Assembly (NCBI GenBank): GCA_010029175.1
Contig: RGNC01000038.1
Location: 1-14,262 of the forward strand
Length of the DNA: 14,262 nucleotides
Direction of reading: 5' to 3'
Origin: Synechococcaceae bacterium WB8_1B_136
GTDB lineage: Bacteria > Cyanobacteriota > Cyanobacteriia > PCC-6307 > Cyanobiaceae
Shown here piece after piece: positions 13,834 to 14,262 of the stretch. Below the pieces are notes generated by a model, which was given only the letters and a program-made list of their open reading frames with translations, had not been told where the DNA came from and did not search any database. The position numbers and the translations under genes were made by a program. Numbering within the stretch: the first letter of the stretch is position 1; every line of letters starts with the position of its first letter.

Positions 13834-13909
13834 GGCGATGGGCGGCGCGGTGAGCCCGAATTCTGCCGCCGGGTCACGGGGCGGATCCGCCCCAAAAAGG
13901 GTGATAGGT

Positions 13910-13933
13910 TTACGAAACAACTTGGTTTCGTAA
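13910..13933. promoter_or_regulatory. Dyad between pseudouridine synthase and sigma factor genes
   Basis: TTACGAAAC (13910-13918) is repeated as its exact reverse complement GTTTCGTAA (13925-13933) around a 6-bp centre. The 9-bp arms sit 11 bp upstream of the sigma factor ATG, between divergent genes, and could be an operator or a 5' UTR hairpin affecting sigma factor translation. No consensus promoter was identified beside it. Confidence 0.5.
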
Positions 13934-13944
13934 CCAGCGGCACC

Positions 13945-14262
13945 ATGCCCTCCCTGCCCGTTCTTCGTTCGGATTCAGGCGCGGTTTCTGCCGGCGGCAC
14001 CGATCTGGTGCGCTCCTACCTGCGGGACATCGGCCGGGTGCCGCTGCTCTCCCACGACCAGGAGATCACCCTGGGCCGCCAGGTGCAGGAGCTGATGGCG
14101 ATCGAGGAGCTGCGCGAGGAGCTGCGCCTGCGCGCGGGTGGCGAGGCCCCCGCTGACGCGGAGCTGGCCCAGGCCGCCGGCCTGACGCCCCAGCTGCTGA
14201 AGAAGCGGCTGCGGGCCGGGCAGCGGGCCAAGGAGCGGATGGTGGCGGCCAACCTGCGGTTG
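13945..14262 (+). CDS. Group 2 sigma-70 factor (partial, 5' end only)
   Basis: The first 106 codons are in the window and the gene continues past its end. Residues 20-50 are sigma region 1.2 (DLVRSYLRDIGRVPLLSHDQ, then EITLGRQVQELM). Residues 55-95 form the non-conserved linker helices (LREELRLRAGGEAPADAELA, LTPQLLKKRL), and the visible end AKERMVAANLRL is the start of region 2.1. There is no long acidic region 1.1, which is typical of cyanobacterial group 2 (SigB/C/D/E-like) factors rather than the primary RpoD/SigA. The ATG at 13945 is the first start after the dyad and gives the normal short N-terminus. Which group 2 member it is cannot be told without the rest. Confidence 0.93.
   Translation, partial: MPSLPVLRSDSGAVSAGGTDLVRSYLRDIGRVPLLSHDQEITLGRQVQELMAIEELREELRLRAGGEAPADAELAQAAGLTPQLLKKRLRAGQRAKERMVAANLRL

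Noticed and set aside
13878..13893. 16-bp palindrome GGGGCGGATCCGCCCC followed by AAAAA as a terminator
   Set aside because: The homopolymer is A on the plus strand and, on the minus strand, the T run precedes the hairpin, so neither strand has a hairpin plus T-tract. It lies in the upstream region of the pseudouridine synthase gene.

Overview
The window looks like the chromosome of a GC-rich picocyanobacterium of the Synechococcus/Cyanobium type. The evidence is the housekeeping block at the right end (a cyanobacterial group 2 sigma-70 factor, a RodZ-like membrane HTH protein and an RsuA/RluB pseudouridine synthase), two perfect HIP1 octamers (GCGATCGC at 2418-2425 and 3057-3064), and a CRISPR repeat that, from memory, resembles CRISPR3 of Synechocystis PCC 6803. 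Lineage is inferred from gene character; no database was searched.

Left part (1-2034), read on the minus strand: an adaptation module. A two-helix membrane protein, cas1 and a GTG-started cas2 are tightly coupled and run into a GC-rich leader and a CRISPR array. Four identical 36-bp repeats are inside the window and the array continues past base 1. The repeat carries a perfect 7-bp stem at its transcribed 5' end. No Cas6 gene is present.

Middle (2035-10783), read on the plus strand: after a 200-bp divergent intergenic region with a perfect 25-bp dyad (2121-2145) comes a compact type III-B effector operon: cmr2/cas10, cmr3, cmr4, cmr5, a tandem-RAMP protein that appears to join Cmr6 and Cmr1, and two paralogous CARF-HEPN ribonucleases. 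Most junctions overlap by 1 or 4 nt. Cas10 keeps its GGDD cyclase motif but has no N-terminal HD nuclease domain and no cysteines of the usual zinc finger. Cmr4 lacks an acidic residue where the target-RNA-cleaving Asp normally sits. The system therefore looks like a signalling machine: crRNA-guided RNA recognition, cyclic oligoadenylate synthesis, then activation of one or both HEPN RNases. This layout and the missing cas6 fit the cyanobacterial III-B variant (III-Bv), whose crRNAs are matured by host RNase E in Synechocystis.

Right part (10784-14262): a 418-bp intergenic stretch of lower GC, then minus-strand genes for a small HEXXH-motif protein, a protein with an RNA-polymerase-alpha-CTD-like segment, a RodZ-like HTH/membrane protein and an RsuA/RluB-family pseudouridine synthase. 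Divergent from these, the plus-strand sigma factor gene runs off the window end. A second dyad (13910-13933) lies between the last two. The GC drop from about 10100 to 11660 suggests the accessory island was assembled from parts of different origin and ends near 12170.
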